Source: Bacillota bacterium
GTDB taxonomy: Bacteria > Bacillota > Clostridia > Christensenellales > Aristaeellaceae
DNA: 26,323 bases
Direction: 5' to 3'
Assembly (NCBI GenBank): GCA_023416585.1
Contig: JAEZHM010000080.1
Coordinates: 1 to 26,323, forward strand
In this document: in pieces, positions 1 through 5,867 of the stretch
Numbering within the stretch: position 1 is the first letter of the stretch
How the letters are laid out: every line of letters begins with the position of its first letter
The notes under the pieces: model-generated
Told to the model about the DNA's origin: nothing
Seen by the model: the letters and a program-made list of their open reading frames with translations, nothing else
Database searches by the model: none
Made by a program: the position numbers and the translations under genes

Positions 1-64
1 CGTTTAAAAGCGCCATGACTTCCGATATCCTGACATCACTGAGGGTTAACAGGTCTCTTGCCAC
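1..64 (-). CDS. 5' end of an unidentified gene (GTG start), cut by the window edge
   Basis: Twenty-one codons are visible, beginning with GTG at 64-62 and running off the left edge. The start is supported by a GGGGG ribosome-binding stretch seven bases upstream and by a perfect-consensus promoter with an operator-like palindrome just before it. The first residues read about MARDLLTLSDVRISEV. This is loosely like the N-terminus of aspartate or ornithine carbamoyltransferases (a DLLTLSD-type opening followed by an amphipathic helix), but too little is present to name it. That a gene starts here is fairly secure because of the promoter. Its identity is a guess. Confidence 0.55.
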   Translation of the reverse strand, partial: MARDLLTLSDVRISEVMALLN

Positions 65-86
65 GTCTCTTCCCCCTTATTATGAC

Positions 87-104
87 TTGTGGACTTGTCC
101 ACAA
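87..104. promoter_or_regulatory. 18-bp perfect palindromic operator, Rex-like
   Basis: The arms TTGTGGAC and GTCCACAA are exact reverse complements around a 2-base centre. On the minus strand the palindrome starts eight bases after the -10 hexamer, so it covers the expected transcription start, a typical repressor position. It keeps the outer TTGTG-N8-CACAA frame of the known Rex (redox, NADH/NAD+) operator, with one symmetrical substitution per half. Assignment to Rex is inference. Another repressor with a similar half-site is possible. Confidence 0.6.
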
Positions 105-112
105 ATTGCCCA

Positions 113-142
113 ATTATAGCATGGGGGTTGTATGGCTGTCAA
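113..142 (-). promoter_or_regulatory. Strong sigma-A promoter for the gene starting at 64
   Basis: On the minus strand a perfect -35 TTGACA (142-137) and a perfect -10 TATAAT (118-113) are separated by 18 bases. Both hexamers match the housekeeping consensus at every position. Transcription would start near 106 and read into the GTG-started gene at 64. The palindrome at 87-104 lies directly on the start region, suggesting a strong promoter that is normally repressed. Confidence 0.85.
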
Positions 143-185
143 CATACAGACCGGCATTAGGGCTTTTTTTCTACGTTTTTTCTAA

Positions 186-201
186 AGACAGATTTCTGTC
201 T
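186..201. repeat. 16-bp perfect inverted repeat in the sortase 3' flank
   Basis: AGACAGA and TCTGTCT flank a 2-base centre, 21 bases beyond the sortase stop codon. On the minus strand it is followed by an A-rich rather than T-rich tail, so it is not a convincing intrinsic terminator. It could be a protein-binding site or an RNA 3'-end hairpin. Confidence 0.4.
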
Positions 202-221
202 GCAGATTGTAGAACTCTCTC

Positions 222-1166
222 CTATCTTTTTATAGCATAACCCACATTCGACTTAAGGCTTGAAGCGGACTCATCGGAACGGACGCGCCGAGCCACGATA
301 ATCAGCCGTTCCTCGCCATAACAAGTGGACAATGTCAATAGCGCATCGGACGCATCCACATTAACAGGGATGGCAAACTTCGATTTATCCTTTAACCCGT
401 TCACAAAATCCATAAACTGCTCCTGGGAAGAAAAGGCCGGGTATCCTAAAAAGTTGATGAAACCGGCATCATGTACATTCTCCGAAACAACAAGTACAGC
501 AAACACCACATATGTGTTTTCCTGGTACAGCGTATCAAACTGTATGATGCAGTGCTTTTCCAAATAGCCAAGCTCCAGGTAACGTTGAAGATGCCCGAAC
601 ATGGAGCCGTCCTTCATATTATGGCCATGGATCACAAGATACTGCGCCGAAGCAGCAAGGGGATGGTTTTCATCCAGAAACAATGTCCCAGCAGTGCTTT
701 TTTTGTGGTACACATCCCTCTTCAGATAATATTCATTATCCCGGTAGACCACAGGCAGATCCAGTTCTCCCCGTATATCCAGCCAGCCGATAACATCCGG
801 GTTGGCTTTCAACAGGGCTTTAAACCGCGGAAGAGGAGATTCGCCGATCATCTGAAAGACGGATGCCGGGGCTGGGGTCGGCGCCGCAAGTGGCATGCCC
901 GTAACCCCATGCCTTACAGCATAGGCCGGCGATGATTCCGGCGCTTCCGCTTCATGGTATAAAGATGCCACGGCTTCGTTCGTGCTGCGCGTAATTTGGG
1001 AATCGGCAAAAAACCTAACCACTTGAAGGCCCGAAATCACAACACCGATCATGCACAAGACTGTCAAGGCCGTACGCATGGCATTGGAAAGTGTCCGCTT
1101 TCCCGGGGTATAACGGTATTGCCGTGTGCTATGCTTGCGGTGGTATACAATGAAACGGGAACGCAT
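222..1166 (-). CDS. srtB: Class B sortase
   Basis: Membrane-anchored cysteine transpeptidase that would join surface proteins bearing an NPQTN-like sorting signal to peptidoglycan. From the chosen start (314 residues) there is a basic N-terminus and one membrane segment near residues 33-54. A Pro/Ala-rich linker follows, then the catalytic domain with the histidine in a HGHNM motif (about H182), the cysteine in TLSTC (about C282) and an arginine a few residues later (about R287). An ATG at 1244 would add 26 residues. I prefer 1166 because it follows an AGGA site nine bases away, and because the strong Shine-Dalgarno near 1288 serves a different small gene whose TAA lies one base before this ATG. 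No pilin, sorting-signal substrate or second sortase is visible nearby, so its targets must be elsewhere. Confidence 0.93.
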   Translation of the reverse strand: MRSRFIVYHRKHSTRQYRYTPGKRTLSNAMRTALTVLCMIGVVISGLQVVRFFADSQITRSTNEAVASLYHEAEAPESSPAYAVRHGVTGMPLAAPTPAPASVFQMIGESPLPRFKALLKANPDVIGWLDIRGELDLPVVYRDNEYYLKRDVYHKKSTAGTLFLDENHPLAASAQYLVIHGHNMKDGSMFGHLQRYLELGYLEKHCIIQFDTLYQENTYVVFAVLVVSENVHDAGFINFLGYPAFSSQEQFMDFVNGLKDKSKFAIPVNVDASDALLTLSTCYGEERLIIVARRVRSDESASSLKSNVGYAIKR

Positions 1167-1167
1167 A

Positions 1168-1278
1168 TTACGCCATCCTGCGTTTACGCAAGAGCAGGGG
1201 TTGTGCCGGTAGCAGGCATAGAAGAACGGCAAGGGCAAGAGCAAAGTGTGCTAACTTTTTCCAAATCCCGCGTATCAT
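1168..1278 (-). CDS. 36-residue membrane miniprotein upstream of and coupled to the sortase
   Basis: An ATG at 1278 sits seven bases after an ideal GAGGAGG ribosome-binding site, the best in this region. It opens a 36-codon frame different from that of the sortase. The product has a short basic start (MIRGIWKK), about 17 hydrophobic residues with one cysteine (ALALAVLLCLLP), then a leucine-rich stretch and a basic tail (RKRRM). Its TAA is one base before the sortase ATG, and the sortase's own AGGA lies inside its last codons, so translational coupling is likely. I recognise no family. It could be a membrane peptide, a secreted signal peptide-like product, or only a leader that tunes sortase translation. 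Confidence 0.62.
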   Translation of the reverse strand: MIRGIWKKLAHFALALAVLLCLLPAQPLLLRKRRMA

Positions 1279-1292
1279 TTGTAATCCTCCTC

Positions 1293-1389
1293 AACATCAA
1301 ACAGAACCGGGGCCTGCTTTTACGCCAGTATTCTTTGACGAATCTGCGTTAAATAGAAGTATTAGTAGATAATGAGCCTGTTTGATGTT
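1293..1389 (-). promoter_or_regulatory. Structured mRNA leader closed by a 12-bp perfect stem
   Basis: In the 176-base gap between the two small genes, AACATCAAACAG at 1293-1304 has an exact reverse complement at 1378-1389. In the minus-strand RNA this makes a 12-bp closing stem around about 73 bases. Inside it, shorter complementary pairs (ACGC with GCGT, ATTC with GAAT) nest, suggesting a multi-hairpin domain. The 3' arm ends about two bases before the GAGGAGG ribosome-binding site of the 36-codon gene, so folding could control translation. It lacks the conserved core of c-di-GMP-I, TPP, SAM or T-box leaders as I know them. It is either a novel cis-regulatory RNA or a relic of a small inverted-repeat element. 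Confidence 0.5.
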
Positions 1390-1454
1390 CCATACTGTCA
1401 AAGTTAAAATACCCTCTGTTCACTCAAAGCCGATCATAATGCTCCGGTGTACTA

Positions 1455-1571
1455 CTACCGTCTGTTAATAGGAGGGACAGAAGATACCAATACAATTGTG
1501 GTAACTATGGATAGCGTCATTACCAGCGCCAAAATAACCCCCGTGCATTTTTTCCCGGCTTGGTGTTTCAT
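1455..1571 (-). CDS. 38-residue single-pass membrane miniprotein
   Basis: The ATG at 1571-1569 lies seven bases after a clear GGAGG and about 80 bases downstream of a consensus promoter, so this is the first translated frame of the sortase transcript. The product has a basic N-terminus (MKHQAGKK), a cysteine, about 20 hydrophobic residues (VILALVMTLSIVTTIVLV), then SSVPPINRR and a TAG stop. Its layout (basic, hydrophobic, proline, basic) resembles the 36-codon gene downstream although the sequences differ. I recognise no family. The ribosome-binding site and promoter argue that it is translated. Confidence 0.6.
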   Translation of the reverse strand: MKHQAGKKCTGVILALVMTLSIVTTIVLVSSVPPINRR

Positions 1572-1586
1572 ATTGCATCCTCCGTA

Positions 1587-1599
1587 GGGCATATTGCCC
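1587..1599 (-). repeat. Small hairpin in front of the first miniprotein's ribosome-binding site
   Basis: GGGCA and TGCCC form a 5-bp stem with a 3-base loop in the leader. It ends only a few bases upstream of the GGAGG of the 38-codon gene and might modulate translation or stabilise the 5' end. Confidence 0.3.
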
Positions 1600-1642
1600 C
1601 TTTTGTATGTTATGAAATACATAGCATTTGGATCAAATATTT

Positions 1643-1658
1643 CTATGACGTATCATAG
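1643..1658. promoter_or_regulatory. Palindromic operator overlapping the sortase-unit -10 box
   Basis: CTATGA and TCATAG are perfect 6-bp arms around CGTA. The palindrome includes the whole -10 hexamer (1652-1657) and reaches toward the start site, so a bound protein would block RNA polymerase. I do not recognise the cognate regulator. Confidence 0.5.
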
Positions 1659-1680
1659 CTAATATTCTATTTTTTGTCAA
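1652..1680 (-). promoter_or_regulatory. Sigma-A promoter of the miniprotein-sortase unit
   Basis: On the minus strand TTGACA (1680-1675) and TATGAT (1657-1652) are separated by 17 bases, the optimal spacing. It lies after the LacI terminator and before the 38-codon gene. No other equally good promoter was seen before the sortase. Confidence 0.8.
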
Positions 1681-1765
1681 TTAAATGATCGTGTAATCAA
1701 TCGAAATATGCTCGAAATTGGCAATAAGAAGTGCTATCCTGCGTTTTATGGGATGCTTTGGAATA

Positions 1766-1806
1766 GAAAAATGCGAAACCTAAAAATGTAAATTTTTGGG
1801 TCTCGC
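1766..1806 (-). terminator. Rho-independent terminator after the LacI-family gene
   Basis: In the minus-strand RNA, GCGAGACC pairs with GGTTTCGC (one wobble pair) and an inner AAAAAT/ATTTTT stem extends it around a TTAC loop. A run of U follows. It begins about 75 bases after the regulator's stop codon and closes the mannan locus. Confidence 0.8.
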
Positions 1807-1880
1807 TATTCATTATTACTTGTAAATATTACGTTTACGCTGCCTGATACCAAATCATTGACAAAGGCAGTACTTCCATA

Positions 1881-2912
1881 TCAAGCGTTCAACCTTTCCG
1901 TCTCCATGGCGTGAAGGTCCCTTACCGAATCCCTGTAAACCACGTGTCCGCTGATGACGATGCGTCCGGTATGCCCGCTTTGCCCATGAAGCTTTTTCAC
2001 AAGAGCTTTCACCGCCGCCTTGGCCATGGCGTCCTGATCCACCTGGAAGGTGGTCAAAGGCGGGTTGCACAGCCTGGCGAAAAGGAAGTCGTCAAAGCCC
2101 ACGATGGAAATATCTCCGGGCATCTGATAACCGGCGTGCTTTAACTGCCCCATCAACATATGGGCCATCTCGTCACAGTTACAGACAAAGGCCGTGGGCA
2201 TTTTCTCGGGCAGCGCAACTTCCTTTAATAGTCCGTTCTCTCCCCTGTCGGGCAAAATCCATTCTGGACGAAGCGGGATGTTGTTTTGCAGCAGAGATTT
2301 GTAGTAACCAAGATAACGGTCCAGTATGCTGCTGGTGGCATGTATGTCCCCCACAAAGCCAATGTCCCTGTGACCCATCTTCACCAGATGATTGGTCAAA
2401 AGATAGGCGCCGTATACACTGTCGCTGACAACACTGGTCACATCGGCGTGCTCGGTGTAAAAGTCCAGAAATACGCAGGGCATCTTTGTGGTGAGCAGCG
2501 ACTTCATGTACTCCTCGCTCACCTGGCCCATGACGATTAACGCTCCCACCTTACCGCTGCGCACCATGGCCGGCAACTTCAGTTCCTGCTCGTCCGCGGT
2601 GTATAAAATTTCCAAGATCCCGTAGCAGGAAACCTCGGCAAGATGCTGCACCAGCCTTTTGTACAAGGCTGCATAAAAGGAGCTGTCGCTGAAAAAGCGG
2701 TCAGCCACCAGTATGCCCACATCCTGCCCGCCGCCCTCCTTCTGCTGTTTGGGGACCGATGTGTATTGATAGCCCATTTCTCTTGCTTTATCTATAATCT
2801 GCGCGCGCACAAAATCGCTTACGCCATCCTTGCCGCCAAGCGCCTTGGATACCGTTACCGTGCTCACGCCCATGGCTTTTCCAATCTGCCGCATGGTTAC
2901 CTGCTTGCTCAA
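1881..2912 (-). CDS. LacI-family transcriptional regulator
   Basis: A 343-residue repressor-type protein. Residues 3-25 form the LacI helix-turn-helix (VTMRQIGKAMGVSTVTVSKAL). A hinge helix follows, then a periplasmic-binding-like sensor domain with typical LacI stretches such as GHRDIGFVGD and ISIVGFDD. I start it at the TTG at 2912, eight bases after a strong AGGAGG. The in-frame ATG at 2954 lacks such a site and would add 14 residues in front of the DNA-binding domain. It sits at the end of the mannan genes, so it probably senses a manno-oligosaccharide or its product and controls the locus. It appears to have its own promoter with a palindrome that could mediate autoregulation. Confidence 0.93.
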   Translation of the reverse strand: MSKQVTMRQIGKAMGVSTVTVSKALGGKDGVSDFVRAQIIDKAREMGYQYTSVPKQQKEGGGQDVGILVADRFFSDSSFYAALYKRLVQHLAEVSCYGILEILYTADEQELKLPAMVRSGKVGALIVMGQVSEEYMKSLLTTKMPCVFLDFYTEHADVTSVVSDSVYGAYLLTNHLVKMGHRDIGFVGDIHATSSILDRYLGYYKSLLQNNIPLRPEWILPDRGENGLLKEVALPEKMPTAFVCNCDEMAHMLMGQLKHAGYQMPGDISIVGFDDFLFARLCNPPLTTFQVDQDAMAKAAVKALVKKLHGQSGHTGRIVISGHVVYRDSVRDLHAMETERLNA

Positions 2913-2944
2913 GTGTATGCCCTCCTGTGAAATTGCTGATTTGT

Positions 2945-2973
2945 AGCATATCACCGAATGCAGCCTATGTAAA
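2945..2973 (-). promoter_or_regulatory. Probable promoter of the LacI-family gene
   Basis: On the minus strand TTTACA (2973-2968) and TATGCT (2950-2945) lie 17 bases apart, each one or two mismatches from consensus. The palindrome at 2972-2984 touches the -35 box. Confidence 0.5.
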
Positions 2974-2984
2974 GTAATTTACTT
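2972..2984. promoter_or_regulatory. 13-bp palindrome, candidate operator
   Basis: AAGTAA and TTACTT are perfect arms around a single central base and overlap the -35 end of the regulator's promoter. An odd-length symmetrical AT-rich site is unusual for LacI proteins, which usually bind a central CG, so the link to the neighbouring regulator is only positional. Confidence 0.4.
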
Positions 2985-3003
2985 AACAACAAACTTTACT
3001 TTT

Positions 3004-3344
3004 TCACCTTAAGACTCCCCTTGCTTTCAAACACGGTTCCATCGGAAAACGGCAGAGGAACACCGTGTCATAGAAGGAGTGCGCAAGTTTTGAACTATCT
3101 GCCAGCCCCACGTAATAGCTCTCCTTTTCACCATAAACCTGGTGATGCTGCACTGGTTGCCCCCGGGCGCCAAGCCTTCACACCTCATTTTCAGCTGCCG
3201 CACGCCTGATTCGCACACAGCGGAAACCTTGCCCAGGGCAGCCGCCAGTCCGGTGACGATGGTGCAGCTCTACCTTAGCTGGTTCATGAAATGAGCTATG
3301 CTCTCCCCTGCGTTATCGCAGTAGTATTCAAAGATGAGTTCCTC
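3004..3344 (-). pseudogene. Decayed 3' end of a carbohydrate-active enzyme gene, possibly GH43-type
   Basis: This stretch between GH130 and the regulator has coding character but no intact gene. Reading in the minus direction, one frame gives EELIFEYYCDNAGESIAHF, a TAG, then a piece including GKVSAVCESGVRQLKM. After a frame change comes GEKESYYVGLADSSKLAHSF and a TGA. The order of motifs (YY..N early, V.LKM.CEG, then YYVGLAD) loosely resembles the C-terminal concanavalin-like domain of GH43 beta-xylosidase-type enzymes. No start codon or catalytic part remains. The family guess is weak. That the region is a broken gene is more likely than not. Confidence 0.4.
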
Positions 3345-3350
3345 TTACAT

Positions 3351-4373
3351 TTAGAGACGGCCAATCTCCGTATCGGTCCCAGAAACCGCACTGTTTTCGA
3401 TGATATACTCCATGATGTCATCAAGCGTAGTGAACGCCAAACCTACGTAGCTGTCCGCCGCTCCGTAGTAAATGGCGATGCGGCCGGTATCCGGGTCATG
3501 CAGCGTCGCGCAGGGGAAGCAGACGTTGGGTACGAAACCGCGCTCCTCATACCACTCTTCGGGGGTGAGCAGGTAATTGCCGCAGCGGTATTTAACGACT
3601 GAAGGATTGTCCCTGTCCAGGATCGCACCGCCGATCGAGTAGACATAGCCGTTGCAGGTGTTGGTTACGCCGTGATAAAAAAGCAACCAGCCTTCGCTCG
3701 TCTCGATTGGCGCGGCGCCGCCGCCGACCTTCAGCGATTCCCACCAGCAGCTGCCGCGGCTCATGACATGGCGATGCCTGCCCCAGTAAAGCATGTCTGG
3801 GCTTTCGCTGACAAAGATATCGCCAAAGGGCGTGTGCCCGCTGTCGGAAGGCCGGGACAAAAGCACGAAGTTGCCACCGATCTTGCGCGGAAACAGTACG
3901 GCGTTGCGGTTAAAAGGAAGGAAGGGATTCTCGATGCGTGTAAAGGTCAAAAAGTCCCTTGTTTTGGCCATGCCGATGGCTGCGCCGTAAAAATCCGTAC
4001 ACCAGATGACATAGTAAGTATCCTCGACCTTGATGAGCCGCGGATCATAGGCATAGTGCGGCATAAAGGGCTTGCCATCCTCGTCGGTAAAAGCGATCTT
4101 TTCGCTGTCGAAAGCCCAGCGGATGCCATCCAAACTGCGGCCCAGATAGATGTGGGGCACACCGTTGACCTGTTCGCCCCTGAACACACCGATGAAGCCG
4201 TCTTCATAAGGCATTACCGCGCTGTTGAAGATGCGCGCAACGCCAGGCAGCGGATTGCGCCCGATGACCGGATTTCCCGTATAGCGCCAAATCGGCGCGT
4301 TAACGATGCCTTCCGGGCGGTCCTGCCATGGCATGCAGGGCGTGGCCGGAGCGATCATTTTCCATTTGCTCAT
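3351..4373 (-). CDS. GH130 family beta-mannoside phosphorylase
   Basis: A 340-residue cytosolic enzyme with no signal peptide. GH130 enzymes use inorganic phosphate to cleave a terminal beta-1,4-mannosyl unit, giving alpha-mannose 1-phosphate. Visible family features are the five-bladed propeller start with GNPV and NSAV motifs (about 33-53), the catalytic aspartate in YDPRL (about D110), and later WWESLKVGGGAAP (about 210-222) and LFYHGV (about 231-236). The sequence best suits the mannooligosaccharide or mannosylglucose phosphorylase groups, and the GH26 mannanase in the same array favours manno-oligosaccharides. The exact acceptor preference cannot be read here. The start codon has an AAAGG eleven bases upstream, rather far, and a GC-rich hairpin separates it from the binding-protein gene. 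Confidence 0.93.
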   Translation of the reverse strand: MSKWKMIAPATPCMPWQDRPEGIVNAPIWRYTGNPVIGRNPLPGVARIFNSAVMPYEDGFIGVFRGEQVNGVPHIYLGRSLDGIRWAFDSEKIAFTDEDGKPFMPHYAYDPRLIKVEDTYYVIWCTDFYGAAIGMAKTRDFLTFTRIENPFLPFNRNAVLFPRKIGGNFVLLSRPSDSGHTPFGDIFVSESPDMLYWGRHRHVMSRGSCWWESLKVGGGAAPIETSEGWLLFYHGVTNTCNGYVYSIGGAILDRDNPSVVKYRCGNYLLTPEEWYEERGFVPNVCFPCATLHDPDTGRIAIYYGAADSYVGLAFTTLDDIMEYIIENSAVSGTDTEIGRL

Positions 4374-4414
4374 GCGTTTTGCAACCTTTCATGTGATGTT
4401 CGTGTCGTTTTACC

Positions 4415-4445
4415 CCGGGCAGGCGGCGCGAAGCTGCCTGCCCGG
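4415..4445 (-). repeat. Very stable GC hairpin between the binding-protein and GH130 genes
   Basis: CCGGGCAGGC and GCCTGCCCGG form a perfect 10-bp stem with an 11-base loop, 16 bases after the solute-binding-protein stop codon. No U run follows, so it is unlikely to stop transcription fully. Such hairpins often protect the abundant binding-protein mRNA from 3' decay. That role is inferred here. Confidence 0.65.
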
Positions 4446-4461
4446 ATATGGAAGGCGCAGG

Positions 4462-5835
4462 TTATTTGAAATAGCGGTCAAGCGCGTCCTGGTACTGCTG
4501 CTTGTAGGTCTCCTGGAACTGTGCGGGGGTATAGTCACCATTGAAGAAGCCTGCGAAGTCCGGGCTTATACTCAGGGAATCGACCAGGTCGAACTGCTCG
4601 CGCAGGCCGCACTCAAACATGACGTCGAAGTTTTGATTCTGGATCTCCGGCGTACGGCCGGTCACGCCGTACCACCAGCCAAGGGTCTCGGCGTCATCAC
4701 GTATGGAGGTGTCAAAATTGTACCAGTTGGTGAAATCGTAAAAGACATTGTAGACCAGCTCAGGATCCTTGGTGCCGACGGGAATCATGTAATATTCGCC
4801 CGCGCTGAGCTTCATCTTGTTGGTTTCCTGGTTGCCGCTTAAGCCTACGGGCCACGGCACAAAGCACATATCGAAGTCAAGCGCGGCAGCGGCGGTGCCG
4901 TCCCAGTTGTAGTCGGCGTTCTGCGCAAGGATCCAGGCTGCGCCGGGGCACATGGCTACCTTGCCGTCCCGGTAGAGCCAGCGCATGGTATTGCTCGGAT
5001 CCACACTGTCATATGGATACGCGCACTTGTAGGTAAGGTACATGTCCTGCATGAGCTTTAAGACCTGACCGACCTCGGGGCTGGAGAAGTTTTCCTTAGC
5101 GTCGGTAGCCACATGTGTGCCGTTGCTCATCATCAGGCTGTCGAAGGTTTCTGCCTGGAATCCGCCGTAGCCGTACACGTCGATGATTCCGTCGCCGTTA
5201 CTGTCTTTGGTTAGCTTTTGACAGTATTCAATGAATTTGTCCCAGGTCCATTCTCCACGCTTGTAGAGCTCACGCGGATCCGTAAGGTTCGCGTCCTTCA
5301 CCATCTGCAGATTGAACATCAGCGGATATGTCGCCTCCACCAATGACTGCGCCGCGACCGGTTTCATCAAGCTGGCTTTCCCATCGCCCAAATCCAGATA
5401 GTTCATGACGGCTTTCTTGCCGAAGATGTCACTGTCTTGCGGCACGATGGATTTCAAATCAATGCAGTAACCGTTCATCGCGGCAGGAATGCCGATGGAT
5501 GTATCCACCAGATAGATGTCACACTCCGGCGTGCCGGCCAGGATGGAGGTGTTGACCGACTCACGCAGGCCAACATAGGTCATGTTGACGTACTCAATGG
5601 TGACGTTATATTTCTCTTCCACCTTCTTGACCACATCGAACATCAGCTGGTCGGATTCCAGGCCTTGATACGAGGGGTTATCTTCAAGCGCTTTGCTCGT
5701 GCTGTCATAGTACCTGTCCCACCACAGGCCTATGACGATATTGCGCTTTCCGCTTTCTGCAAGCGCTGCAGGCGCAAGCAGAGAGAATACCAGGATCATA
5801 GCCAGGAACAGGCCGAGCAGTCTCTTGGTTTTCAT
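4462..5835 (-). CDS. Extracellular solute-binding protein of a CUT1 sugar ABC transporter
   Basis: A 457-residue family 1 sugar-binding protein expected to deliver oligosaccharides to the permeases encoded at 9622-7711. It has a signal peptide (basic start, hydrophobic core 6-25) ending in APAALA-ES, a signal peptidase I type site. No lipobox cysteine is present, which is unusual for a Gram-positive binding protein. A calcium-loop-like DSNGDGIID lies at about 211-219, followed by YGYGG, a common layout in this family. The start codon follows a strong AGGAGG. Its gene lies apart from the permeases, after the triple-repeat protein, and is followed by a stable hairpin. The ligand is inferred to be a manno-oligosaccharide from context only. 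Confidence 0.92.
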   Translation of the reverse strand: MKTKRLLGLFLAMILVFSLLAPAALAESGKRNIVIGLWWDRYYDSTSKALEDNPSYQGLESDQLMFDVVKKVEEKYNVTIEYVNMTYVGLRESVNTSILAGTPECDIYLVDTSIGIPAAMNGYCIDLKSIVPQDSDIFGKKAVMNYLDLGDGKASLMKPVAAQSLVEATYPLMFNLQMVKDANLTDPRELYKRGEWTWDKFIEYCQKLTKDSNGDGIIDVYGYGGFQAETFDSLMMSNGTHVATDAKENFSSPEVGQVLKLMQDMYLTYKCAYPYDSVDPSNTMRWLYRDGKVAMCPGAAWILAQNADYNWDGTAAAALDFDMCFVPWPVGLSGNQETNKMKLSAGEYYMIPVGTKDPELVYNVFYDFTNWYNFDTSIRDDAETLGWWYGVTGRTPEIQNQNFDVMFECGLREQFDLVDSLSISPDFAGFFNGDYTPAQFQETYKQQYQDALDRYFK

Positions 5836-5867
5836 AACGTATCCTCCTTCATGCTAGCTTGACTTAA

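Noticed and set aside
58..240. 60-codon plus-strand open frame at the left edge
   Set aside because: No ribosome-binding site, no family features, and it runs antisense through a clear minus-strand promoter and operator.
1164..1244. Extended sortase start at 1244
   Set aside because: It has no ribosome-binding site. The strong site nearby is in frame with the 36-codon gene, whose stop abuts the ATG at 1166.
3672..4469. Long plus-strand frame opposite GH130
   Set aside because: Antisense shadow of a well-conserved GH130 gene, without any protein family features.
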